A stretch of 44,079 nt of DNA. Origin: an uncultured Acidimicrobiaceae bacterium. GTDB taxonomy: Bacteria > Actinomycetota > Acidimicrobiia > Acidimicrobiales > Ilumatobacteraceae. Numbering within the stretch: the first letter of the stretch is position 1; the number at the start of each line of letters is the position of its first letter. Under the pieces are notes generated by a model. The model was given only the letters and a program-made list of their open reading frames with translations, did not search any database and was not told where the DNA came from. The stretch lies in assembly GCA_903919455.1 (NCBI GenBank), contig CAIXIJ010000051.1, positions 1 through 44,079 of the forward strand, written 5' to 3'. The position numbers and the translations under genes were made by a program. Positions 16,839 through 24,711 of this stretch are shown here, piece after piece.

Positions 16839-19800
16839 ATGCAATCCTCGAACGACTCAACCCTTCTTTCGGCATCGCTAACTGCTGCTGGCCCTTCAGG
16901 CAAGCGCGTGGGGCGTCCATTGCGCTCGACGTCTCGGATGGCGCGTATCGGTGCATCGGCCCTCGCTACGGCGTTTGTGGCTGCCCCGTTCATGTCGACG
17001 ACCGCACATGCTCAGGCTGCAGTTGCATCGCCCGCCATCAATGCACCTCATGCAGTTGCTGGCGGCCTGTTCGTTCCAGTGGCTCCGAAGCGCGTCGCTG
17101 ACATGCGGACCGGCAGGCGGATGCTCATCGGCAGTACGAAGCAGATCAATGCCGCAGATGCGACCGGCGTGCCGAGCAATGGCACGGCGACTGCCGTGGT
17201 GGTGATGGTGCATGTTCTGAATCCACTGAACTCCGGTTCCATCAGGATGTGGTCGGGCGTGGGCGCTCGTCCTTCGGCGCCGCAGATCATGTTCAAGGCT
17301 GGAAGGTCCACCAGCGTCGGCGTGGTCGTGCCGGTGAACTCGCTCGGTCGGCTCTCGCTGTTCACCAGCGCCAGCACCCACCTCGCTGTCGACGTGCTCG
17401 GCTACTACGCACCCGCCTCAACTGTCACCGCCAACGAGACGCCGGGTCCCGTAGGGCCGCAGGGCGCCAAGGGTGCTGCCGGCCGCGACGGAATGCACGG
17501 CGCCGATGGCGTCGATGGCGCTGATGGTGCGCAGGGCGCTACCGGTGCGCAGGGTGCGCAGGGCGCTACCGGTGCGCAGGGTGCTGCCGGTGCTGCCGGG
17601 CGCGATGGCATTGATGGTGCGCAGGGTGCTACTGGCCTTGCCGGTCCGCAGGGTGCCGATGGCGCTGCTGGTCGTGATGGTGCGAACGGTCTTGATGGTG
17701 CCAATGGTGCTGCGGGTCGTGATGGTCTGAACGGCATTGATGGTGTTGATGGTGCGACTGGTGCGCAGGGTGCTGCTGGGCTGGCAGGTCCTCAGGGCCC
17801 TCAGGGCCCTCAGGGTGCTCAAGGCGCCGCTGGTGCTGCAGGTCGCGATGGTCTGAATGGCTCCAATGGAACTAACGGAACCAATGGCTCTGACGGAACC
17901 AATGGAACCAACGGTGCTGATGGCCGTGATGGTCTGACTGGTGCGACTGGTGCTCAGGGTGCTGCTGGTTCGTCGGTGGTGTTCCGTGGTGCGTGGTCGG
18001 GTCTGGTGACCTACTCGGTCGGTGATGCGGTTGGCTTTGCGGGTTCGTCGTATGTGGCGTTGTCGTCGAGTTCGGCTGTGGAGCCTGGTTCGGATGCGTC
18101 GACGTGGGCGTTGATGGCGCAGCGTGGTGCTGATGGCCGCGATGGCGTGAACGGCACCAACGGTGCTGATGGCGCGACGGGTGCTGCGGGCCGGGACGGT
18201 GCGAACGGTGTCGATGGCGCTACCGGTGCCACTGGTGCTGCAGGCCGCGATGGTCTCGATGGAACGAACGGCACCAATGGCTTGAATGGTCGTGATGGTG
18301 CGGCTGGTGCGCAGGGTGCTGCTGGGCTGGCAGGTCCTCAGGGCCCGCAGGGTGCTCAGGGCGCTGCGGGCCTCGATGGCCGCGATGGCCTCAATGGTGC
18401 TGATGGCGCGACGGGTGCTGCGGGCCGAGATGGTGCGAACGGTGTCGATGGTGCTACCGGTGCGCAGGGCGCGGCCGGCCGCGATGGTCTGAATGGATCC
18501 AATGGCACGAATGGAACCGACGGCCGTGATGGTCTGAACGGTGTTGATGGTGCGACCGGCGCGCAGGGTGCCGCTGGCCTCAATGGTGCTGATGGCGCGA
18601 CGGGTGCTGCGGGCCGAGATGGCGCGAACGGTGTCGATGGCGCTACCGGTGCCACTGGTGCCGCCGGTCGCGATGGTCTGAATGGATCCAATGGCGCGAA
18701 TGGAACCGATGGCCGTGATGGTCTGAACGGTGTTGATGGTGCGACTGGTGCGCAGGGTGCTGCTGGGCTGGCAGGTCCTCAGGGCCCGCAGGGTGCTCAG
18801 GGTGCTCAGGGTGCTCAGGGTGCTCAGGGTGCCGCCGGCCTCAATGGTGCTAATGGCGCGACGGGTGCTGCGGGCCGAAATGGCGTGAACGGTGTCGATG
18901 GCGCTACCGGTGCCACTGGTGCCACTGGTGCCACTGGTGCCACTGGTGCAGCAGGCCGCGATGGCACGAACGGAACGAACGGAACGAATGGCACGAATGG
19001 AACCGATGGCCGTGATGGTCTGACTGGTGCTCAGGGTGCTGCTGGTTCGTCGGTGGTGTTCCGTGGTGCATGGTCGGATCTGGTGACCTACTCGGTCGGT
19101 GATGCGGTTGGCTTTGCGGGTTCGTCGTATGTGGCGTTGTCGTCGAGTTCGGCTGTGGAGCCTGGTTCGGATGCGTCGATGTGGGCATTGATGGCGCAGC
19201 GTGGGGCTGATGGCCGCGATGGCACCAATGGAACCAATGGAACCAATGGCACGAATGGGACCGATGGTCGTGATGGTCTGAACGGCACGAATGGCACGAA
19301 TGGCGCTGATGGTCGTGACGGCGCCAATGGTCTGAACGGCACGAATGGAACCAACGGCACGAATGGAACCGATGGTCGTGATGGCACGAATGGCACGAAT
19401 GGCACGAATGGTGCGAATGGTGCGAATGGTGCGAATGGTGCGAATGGTGCTGATGGTCGTGACGGCGCCAATGGTCTGAACGGTCTCGATGGCGCCCAGG
19501 GCGCGCAGGGTGCGCAGGGTGCGCAGGGTGCCGATGGTGCTGCAGGCCGCGACGGCCTGAATGGCGCGAACGGAACCAATGGGACCAACGGAACGAATGG
19601 CACCAACGGAACAAATGGCACCAACGGAGCCGATGGTGCTGATGGTCTGAACGGCGCGGATGGTCGTGATGGTGCGACCGGTGCGACCGGTGCGACCGGT
19701 GTGACCGGCGCTGCCGGGCTGGCCGGCCCTCAGGGTCCGCAAGGTGCGCAGGGAGCACAGGGTGCGCAGGGCGCCGATGGTGCAGCTGGTGCTCAGGGCG

Positions 19801-20696
19801 CCGATGGTGCAACTGGTGCACATGGTGCACATGGTGCGCAGGGTGCTGCTGGTCTTGCTGGACCGGAGGGTCCGCAGGGTGCTCAGGGCGAGAAGGGTTC
19901 GCCCGTCACGTTCCTCGGGGCGTGGTCGGCAATGGACACCTACGCAGTCGGTGATGCTGTGGCGCTCGACGGATCGTCCTACATCGCGTTGTCCGCCAAC
20001 GCAGGTGTGCAGCCCGGTACCGACGAATCGAAGTGGGCACTCCTGGCCCGGGGCGGCATCAACGGTGCCGATGGGACCGACGGTATCGATGGCTCGAATG
20101 GCGCTCAGGGAGCACAAGGCGCCCAGGGGCCGCAAGGTCTGCAGGGCCCTGCGGGCGTGAACGGCACCAACGGAACGAACGGCATCGATGGGGCTGAGGG
20201 TCCGCAGGGGCCGCAGGGTCCGGCCGGAGCGGTCACGGGAACCCTGGCCGGCCTTGGTTTCGGTCGTGTGATGGAGTTCGCTGCGCCGGGCACTGCGCCC
20301 CTTGCTCAGCCGATGCTGTCCACCCAGCCGTCGTCGTCAATTGAGTTCGTCGCTGTCACGCTCGACGTGAGTAGCGAGCGCGCCGCATCCAGCATGGGTT
20401 ACTGGGCCGGATACGTGGAATGCTCGTTCGACCTCGGTGCTACTGAGTCGTCGACCAGTCGTTCCCCGGTGGTCTTCATGGATGAAAATGCCATGTCGCC
20501 TGGCTCCGAGATGTACGTAACTGCCCAAGTAGCGGCTGGAGAAACGAGTACGCTCGGTTGCATGGTCATTCAGACATCTGGCGGCGGAGACCTGCCCACC
20601 ATCAGCGTTGTGGTGCGGAGCGCAATGGGGCTCAGCGTGGATTACTCCACGCCCGATTTCAGCAACTTCAATGATCAGACCGGGGTGGCTCCGTGA
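16839..20696 (+). CDS. Collagen-like surface protein with three CBM5/12-like chitin-binding modules
   Basis: I start at 16839 (MQSSNDSTLLSA), which places an export signal near residues 35-60 (ARIGASALATAFVAAPF, ending AHA/QA); the product is 1285 residues. Residues about 65-190 form a beta-rich module (GVPSNGTATAVVV, then STHLAVDVLGYYAP) also present in the sortase at 38613-40316. Gly-X-Y triplets run over residues about 202-1132. They are interrupted three times, near 377-428, 736-787 and 1020-1071, by a module with the W, YxxGD, Y and W spacing of CBM5/12 (GAWSGLVTYSVGDAV, SSYVAL, W). A unique 150-residue C-terminal domain follows. Triplets rich in GTN create about 36 N-G-(S/T) sequons. 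Its stop overlaps the start of the TPR gene, and a glycosyltransferase follows. Confidence 0.9.
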   Translation: MQSSNDSTLLSASLTAAGPSGKRVGRPLRSTSRMARIGASALATAFVAAPFMSTTAHAQAAVASPAINAPHAVAGGLFVPVAPKRVADMRTGRRMLIGSTKQINAADATGVPSNGTATAVVVMVHVLNPLNSGSIRMWSGVGARPSAPQIMFKAGRSTSVGVVVPVNSLGRLSLFTSASTHLAVDVLGYYAPASTVTANETPGPVGPQGAKGAAGRDGMHGADGVDGADGAQGATGAQGAQGATGAQGAAGAAGRDGIDGAQGATGLAGPQGADGAAGRDGANGLDGANGAAGRDGLNGIDGVDGATGAQGAAGLAGPQGPQGPQGAQGAAGAAGRDGLNGSNGTNGTNGSDGTNGTNGADGRDGLTGATGAQGAAGSSVVFRGAWSGLVTYSVGDAVGFAGSSYVALSSSSAVEPGSDASTWALMAQRGADGRDGVNGTNGADGATGAAGRDGANGVDGATGATGAAGRDGLDGTNGTNGLNGRDGAAGAQGAAGLAGPQGPQGAQGAAGLDGRDGLNGADGATGAAGRDGANGVDGATGAQGAAGRDGLNGSNGTNGTDGRDGLNGVDGATGAQGAAGLNGADGATGAAGRDGANGVDGATGATGAAGRDGLNGSNGANGTDGRDGLNGVDGATGAQGAAGLAGPQGPQGAQGAQGAQGAQGAAGLNGANGATGAAGRNGVNGVDGATGATGATGATGATGAAGRDGTNGTNGTNGTNGTDGRDGLTGAQGAAGSSVVFRGAWSDLVTYSVGDAVGFAGSSYVALSSSSAVEPGSDASMWALMAQRGADGRDGTNGTNGTNGTNGTDGRDGLNGTNGTNGADGRDGANGLNGTNGTNGTNGTDGRDGTNGTNGTNGANGANGANGANGADGRDGANGLNGLDGAQGAQGAQGAQGADGAAGRDGLNGANGTNGTNGTNGTNGTNGTNGADGADGLNGADGRDGATGATGATGVTGAAGLAGPQGPQGAQGAQGAQGADGAAGAQGADGATGAHGAHGAQGAAGLAGPEGPQGAQGEKGSPVTFLGAWSAMDTYAVGDAVALDGSSYIALSANAGVQPGTDESKWALLARGGINGADGTDGIDGSNGAQGAQGAQGPQGLQGPAGVNGTNGTNGIDGAEGPQGPQGPAGAVTGTLAGLGFGRVMEFAAPGTAPLAQPMLSTQPSSSIEFVAVTLDVSSERAASSMGYWAGYVECSFDLGATESSTSRSPVVFMDENAMSPGSEMYVTAQVAAGETSTLGCMVIQTSGGGDLPTISVVVRSAMGLSVDYSTPDFSNFNDQTGVAP
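17968..19201 (+). repeat. Near-identical duplicated chitin-binding module, 1077-bp offset
   Basis: The DNA for module 1 (about 17950-18145) and module 2 (about 19027-19222) matches base for base at a 1077-bp offset, with about five substitutions, mostly synonymous. Module 3 (19898-20050) is clearly diverged. Around them, 9-bp units encoding Gly-Thr-Asn and Gly-Ala-Gln recur many times, as at 19210-19440. The arrangement points to recent duplication or gene conversion, and to slippage-prone DNA. Confidence 0.85.
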
Positions 20697-21358
20697 CCGA
20701 TGTGAACCACAACGGCATCGAAGCAACCACCACTGCATTGTTGGACGTGCCGGCTCCGGCCGTCGCCCAGCAACAGGTGTCGCAGCCGGCGTCGTCGGGC
20801 AAGGCACTTCGGTGGGTGTTGGCTGTGCTGATCGGGCTCGTGCTCGCTGGCGGCGGTTTCCTGCTCGGTCGGGCCACGGCGCCCGAGACGGCGTCGGCGG
20901 CCATCTCCAACGGGCTGGCGCCCGTGGAGGGCACCGACGACCCGGCGAAGCTGCTGGCGGTTGCGTTGCAATTGCACCAATCGGGCGACCTGGCTGCTGC
21001 GGAGCAGGCCTACCAGTCGGTCTTGGCCGCGAAGCCCGACGACCAGTTCGCGCTGTACAACCTCGGTCTCATCAAGCAGACCAACGGCGACTTGGCGAGT
21101 GCCATCGACCTGTACTCGAAGGCGTTGGCCATCGATGGTTCGATGGTGTCGGCGCTGTACAACCGTGGTCTCGCCCATCGCGACGCCGGTCAGAGCAAGG
21201 AAGGCATCGCCGACCTCCAGGCAGTGGTCGATGCCGATCCGCAGCGCGCCGCAGCGCTCTACAACCTCGGCAACATGCTGATTGCGGAGGGCAACGTTGA
21301 GGCGGGCACGAAGATGGTGGACCAGGCGGTGACGCTCGACCCATCGTTGCGTGGCTGA
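20693..21358 (+). CDS. Membrane-anchored tetratricopeptide-repeat protein
   Basis: This 221-residue protein starts with a GTG that overlaps the collagen-like gene's stop (GTGA), so the two are translationally coupled. A cytoplasmic N-terminus of about 36 residues is followed by one membrane helix (ALRWVLAVLIGLVLAGGGFLLG). About four TPR units follow (DPAKLLAVALQLHQSGD, QFALYNLGLIKQTNGD, SALYNRGLAHRDAG, AALYNLGNMLIAEG). TPRs are protein-binding scaffolds. With the helix at the N-terminus, the TPR part probably faces outside. From position, it may help assemble or tether the collagen-like protein or its glycosylation machinery; that is an inference. Confidence 0.9.
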   Translation: MTDVNHNGIEATTTALLDVPAPAVAQQQVSQPASSGKALRWVLAVLIGLVLAGGGFLLGRATAPETASAAISNGLAPVEGTDDPAKLLAVALQLHQSGDLAAAEQAYQSVLAAKPDDQFALYNLGLIKQTNGDLASAIDLYSKALAIDGSMVSALYNRGLAHRDAGQSKEGIADLQAVVDADPQRAAALYNLGNMLIAEGNVEAGTKMVDQAVTLDPSLRG

Positions 21359-21361
21359 CCC

Positions 21362-22603
21362 ATGGCCGATGACACGGTGAACCCCACCGCCAAGGGGCTC
21401 GTGGATGTGCTGCTGGTCGGCCCGGTTCCGCAGGGTTGGGCAGAGGCGTTTGAGTTGCCGGACACTCCGGCGACAGCGGCGGCCGGCTTCAGCGTGCGAC
21501 ATCTTGTCGATGACGGCGAGATCTCGGTGCAACTGGCCGAACGGCTTCCGCATGTCATCTTCACCTTCGGCGAGGAAGGCGATCACCACCGACTTGCCGA
21601 GCAGTCGATCGATGTGCGCCGCCGTTGGGTGCACCTCGGCGACGGCGGCAACCCGCCCGACGCAGCTCGCACGGCCATGCGCGTGTTCGTGGATGTGTCC
21701 ACGCGTGATCGCTTTCCCACACTGCCCTTGGTGTCGGTGTTCACGCCGACCTACCGCATCGGTGAACGAATTCATCGGGCCTATGCATCGCTGGTAGCGC
21801 AGACCTATGCGAACTGGGAATGGGTGATCTATGACGACTCACCCGACGACGCGACATGGCAGGTGTTGCGCGACATCGCTGCCTCGGATCATCGCGTGCA
21901 GGTGTTTCGCAGCGACCGCAATTTGGGTGTGATCGGCGAGATCAAGCGCCGGTTGTGCGGTCTTGCTCGTGGCTCGATACTCGTCGAACTCGATCATGAT
22001 GATGAGCTGACGCCGATCTGTTTGGCATCGGTGGTGGAGGGTTTCCAGGCCTTCCCCGACGCAGGGTTCGTCTACACGGACTGTGTGGAAATGTTCGAGG
22101 ACGGGCAGAGCGCCACCTATGGCGAGTCGTATGCGTTCGGGTTCGGCAGCTATCGCACCGAAGTACTCGACGGTCATCAGTACGCAGCGACGAACTACCC
22201 CTCGATCAACTCCAAGACAGTGCGACACATCGTGGGGATGCCGAACCACGTGCGAGCGTGGCGTGCCGACGTGTACCACGCCATCGGTGGCCACGGCTCG
22301 GAGATCCACGTGGCCGACGATTACGAGCTGTGCATCCGAACGTTTCTCGCCACGCGCATGGTGCACGTGCGCCGCTTCGGCTACAAGCAATACCTCAGTC
22401 GCGAAGGGGCGAACACGCAGCGCGTGCGCAACAAGGAGATCCAGCGCTTGGTGCATGCGTTCGCAGTGCGTTACGAGGATGAGATCCACGCTCGTTTCGT
22501 CGAACTCGGCGTCGACGACTTCATCCGCGCCGATGACGGCACCTTGCGGTGGGACCTTCCCAACCCGGTGCCGGCACCGATCGCGAACTACGAACTGCTC
22601 TGA
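21362..22603 (+). CDS. Glycosyltransferase family 2 (GT-A fold)
   Basis: The ATG lies 3 bp after the TPR gene's stop, completing a three-gene operon. The 413-residue protein has an N-terminal extension of about 120 residues. A GT2 domain follows: SVFTPTYRIGERIHRAYAS opens the nucleotide-binding fold, VIYDDSPDD lies in the sugar-nucleotide pocket, and ELDHDDEL carries the metal-binding DxD-type residues. HVADDYELCIRTF looks like the acceptor-side ED motif. No transmembrane helix is present, so it should act in the cytoplasm. Because it is cotranscribed with a sequon- and Thr-rich collagen-like protein, glycosylation of that protein is the simplest proposal. The donor sugar is unknown. Confidence 0.9.
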   Translation: MADDTVNPTAKGLVDVLLVGPVPQGWAEAFELPDTPATAAAGFSVRHLVDDGEISVQLAERLPHVIFTFGEEGDHHRLAEQSIDVRRRWVHLGDGGNPPDAARTAMRVFVDVSTRDRFPTLPLVSVFTPTYRIGERIHRAYASLVAQTYANWEWVIYDDSPDDATWQVLRDIAASDHRVQVFRSDRNLGVIGEIKRRLCGLARGSILVELDHDDELTPICLASVVEGFQAFPDAGFVYTDCVEMFEDGQSATYGESYAFGFGSYRTEVLDGHQYAATNYPSINSKTVRHIVGMPNHVRAWRADVYHAIGGHGSEIHVADDYELCIRTFLATRMVHVRRFGYKQYLSREGANTQRVRNKEIQRLVHAFAVRYEDEIHARFVELGVDDFIRADDGTLRWDLPNPVPAPIANYELL

Positions 22604-22627
22604 CGCTCAACGCTCAACGCCCGATGC

Positions 22628-23791
22628 TCAGCCGATGGCGCCGAGCGCTGCGAGCATCGGCGTGTAGTTGGCGGCGCACCGCGACACCTCGCGCACCACA
22701 CCACCCAAGGTGTTCAGCGCCGTGCACGGCACGTCGGTGGCGGAACGAACCACACCATCTTCCAGCCAGTAGCGCACGCCGCTGCTGGCCGCGTTGAGGG
22801 CCCCCAGCTCGCGGAGCAACTCGATGGTTTCCTCCACGTGGGTCACCAAGAGTGCGGTGACCCTGGCAACGTCGGGGGCGCCGTGGTGCAGTTTGATGCG
22901 CACATCGGGGCCGTCGATGGCCACCAACCAGTCGTCGCCATTGGCCTGAGCGACCTTGAGGTCGGCATCCTCGAGCGCCTTCTCCACGTCCTTGGCCCAG
23001 CGCTCGGTCAACGGGTCCACCAACCACAGGGTGAGCCGCCATCCGTCGGCAGTCAGGCACAGCGCGTCGCGGTCCGTGCCGTTGTGGTGAACGGCGCCGA
23101 CGCTGATGGTCACGTTGAGTTCCTCATCGGTGTCGTCGTATGCCCGCACGTGACGAAGGAAGTTCTCCAGCGTGTTGTGGGGCACGGCGGCGGTGGTGTG
23201 GCCGTCTTGGCGGGTGACCTTCATCCGGTAGGTCGAGCGGCTGGGAAGGAAGTCGCTCCAGTCCACGTGCAGACCCAGCCAGCCCGCACCGAACTGCAGC
23301 CACATGGTGGGGGCCGGGTACTTGGTGTCGCCCATCCCGCCGCTGGGCATGTTGCGCGCCGACCACAGCAAGCCGATGAACTCGGCCAGTGGCACCACCA
23401 CCGAGGCCGACCGGTGCAGCTCCCACGGCTCGGGAGTGGGGGACTGAGGGTGAACGAGGTCGATGGCAGCGCTCACGTTTCCGGCGGTGGCCACCACGGT
23501 GGTGTCGTCGACCAACGACAGCTGCACAGGGTCGCTGTCGAAGCAATCGGCGAACCGGCGGATCCGTTCCGAGACCGGTAGCCATGGCATGTCGTCGGTC
23601 TGTGCTTCGGGGTCGTCGACATCGAGCACCAGTTGGCCAGCCGAGCTCTCCACGATCCACTGGCGGCCGGTGGGGTAGACCCGCAGATGCAGCGCCTCTC
23701 CCTCGCGCTCGTTCACGTCGATCGAGTTCACTGCGGCACCGAGCACCCGGATCTCGGGCACGCTGATCGTGCCGAGGGCGACGCCGTTCAT
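22628..23791 (-). CDS. Unrecognised protein: clamp-like N-terminal part plus YbjN-like C-terminal part
   Basis: This 387-residue protein starts at 23791, where ATG overlaps the upstream gene's stop (ATGA). No family is recognised with confidence. Residues about 1-270 show repeated strand-helix-strand patterns reminiscent of DNA polymerase III sliding-clamp domains, for example VPHNTLENFLRHVRAYDD, LNVTISV, ALCLTADGWRLTLWL, and earlier WLPVSERIRRFADCFD with a following VQLSLV. Residues about 280-387 (DADLKVAQANGDDWLVAI, VRYWLEDGVVRSATDVP) resemble the YbjN/type-III-chaperone-like fold. Both assignments are by eye. The gene is the second in a unit driven by the shared bipartite promoter at 24187-24214. 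Confidence 0.75.
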   Translation of the reverse strand: MNGVALGTISVPEIRVLGAAVNSIDVNEREGEALHLRVYPTGRQWIVESSAGQLVLDVDDPEAQTDDMPWLPVSERIRRFADCFDSDPVQLSLVDDTTVVATAGNVSAAIDLVHPQSPTPEPWELHRSASVVVPLAEFIGLLWSARNMPSGGMGDTKYPAPTMWLQFGAGWLGLHVDWSDFLPSRSTYRMKVTRQDGHTTAAVPHNTLENFLRHVRAYDDTDEELNVTISVGAVHHNGTDRDALCLTADGWRLTLWLVDPLTERWAKDVEKALEDADLKVAQANGDDWLVAIDGPDVRIKLHHGAPDVARVTALLVTHVEETIELLRELGALNAASSGVRYWLEDGVVRSATDVPCTALNTLGGVVREVSRCAANYTPMLAALGAIG

Positions 23792-24150
23792 CGCGGCACC
23801 ACCATGTGGACGCTCGACGGAGTTGCTGGTGCCACGGGCCCGGCGGGGGCGCCCGGGTCGAACAGGGTGGGTCCGCCCCGAACGATGGTGACTCGCACCT
23901 CTCGGCGCGCGGCCAGGTCTTCCATCAAGCAGATCAGCCGGTCGAACTGTCGGGCCGTGATCGACTTGAAGCCGACCGTCTCGAGGTCGTCCTGTGTGGC
24001 CCAATCGGCGGGCACGGGCATGCCCAGGTCGCCGAGGGCCCGTTCGAAACGGCGCAGCTGCGGCTCGATGCGCATCATTCGCTCGTAGGTCTGGGCGAGC
24101 AACTCGTCCATCTCATCGATCAGTTCGGGGTGTTCGGCGTGCTCGTCCAT
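23788..24150 (-). CDS. Hypothetical 120-residue protein, first gene of a two-gene unit
   Basis: The ATG at 24150 has GAGAGGA a few bases upstream. The first 70 residues are predicted helical and charged (DEHAEHPELIDEMDELLAQT, RMMRIEPQLRRFERALGDLG), and the segment FKSITARQFDRLICLMEDLA follows. The tail is Pro/Ala-rich. No family is recognised, and there is no signal peptide or membrane helix. The stop overlaps the start of the clamp-like gene, so the two products are probably made in a fixed ratio and may interact. Confidence 0.75.
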   Translation of the reverse strand: MDEHAEHPELIDEMDELLAQTYERMMRIEPQLRRFERALGDLGMPVPADWATQDDLETVGFKSITARQFDRLICLMEDLAARREVRVTIVRGGPTLFDPGAPAGPVAPATPSSVHMVVPR

Positions 24151-24186
24151 GACGATCCTCTCGTGCGGGTAGGGGTACGCAGAGGA

Positions 24187-24214
24187 AACGCAACGAGTCG
24201 GTCGTCGCGTGACG
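24187..24214 (-). promoter_or_regulatory. Shared bipartite promoter element, copy A
   Basis: On the minus strand this reads CGTCACGCGA, 8 nt, TCGTTGCGTT. Both halves are identical to copy B and differ from copy C by one base. The downstream edge is 36 nt from the ATG at 24150. With GTCAC taken as -35 and GCGTT as -10, the spacer is 17 nt, which suits an ECF sigma factor. Confidence 0.75.
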
Positions 24215-24216
24215 GG

Positions 24217-24672
24217 TCAGTGGGGGAGTTCGCGAACTTTCTTCGGCGGTCGTTCGGCGCCGGGAGTCAGCACCGCGTCGACCATCGCTGCTTCAAGCTG
24301 ATCGAGTTGCTGATCGATGCGTCGGTGGGCCTTCTTGCGTTGGATCATCGGCATCGGTTTGGCGACCACGAGTGCGACCCGTAGGCCCTCGAGGGCCTGC
24401 GTCAGTTCGGTGCGGCCTGGGCTCATCGGGTCGGGAAAGGCTCGGTCGGTCACCTCCGACAGTGCCGCAACGCGACGCTCGAGGCTCTTGTGCCCGAAGC
24501 GTTGCGTGGGGTCGAACTTGTGGCCGTGCTGCGTGCGCTGTGCCGCCGCCCAATCCATCACGGATGCTGGTGCAGCGAGGAGGCGCTTGCGCACCTCTTC
24601 GTTGGCGAGGATGTGCTGCACCACAGCAATGGCGCCAAGCACGGTGGGTTTGGGGATGAACTTCTTCGCCAT
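24217..24672 (-). CDS. Hypothetical basic 151-residue protein
   Basis: The product is rich in Lys, Arg and Ala, and largely helical by composition (VLGAIAVVQHILANEEVRKR, then KKAHRRIDQQLDQLEAAMVD). No family is recognised, and there is no signal peptide or membrane helix. It starts 39 bp after the ADP-ribosylglycohydrolase-phosphatase gene on the same strand, so it is probably the second gene of the unit starting at promoter copy B. No good ribosome binding site precedes the ATG. Confidence 0.65.
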   Translation of the reverse strand: MAKKFIPKPTVLGAIAVVQHILANEEVRKRLLAAPASVMDWAAAQRTQHGHKFDPTQRFGHKSLERRVAALSEVTDRAFPDPMSPGRTELTQALEGLRVALVVAKPMPMIQRKKAHRRIDQQLDQLEAAMVDAVLTPGAERPPKKVRELPH

Positions 24673-24711
24673 GTGAGCGCGACGGTAGCGACCGCGAGAT
24701 ACCCGGCGGCG

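Noticed and set aside
17418-20135. A 905-codon open frame antisense to the collagen-like gene
   Set aside because: It is a by-product of Gly-X-Y triplet DNA lacking stop codons on the other strand. Its translation is a low-complexity Thr/Ile/Arg string with no start or ribosome binding site.
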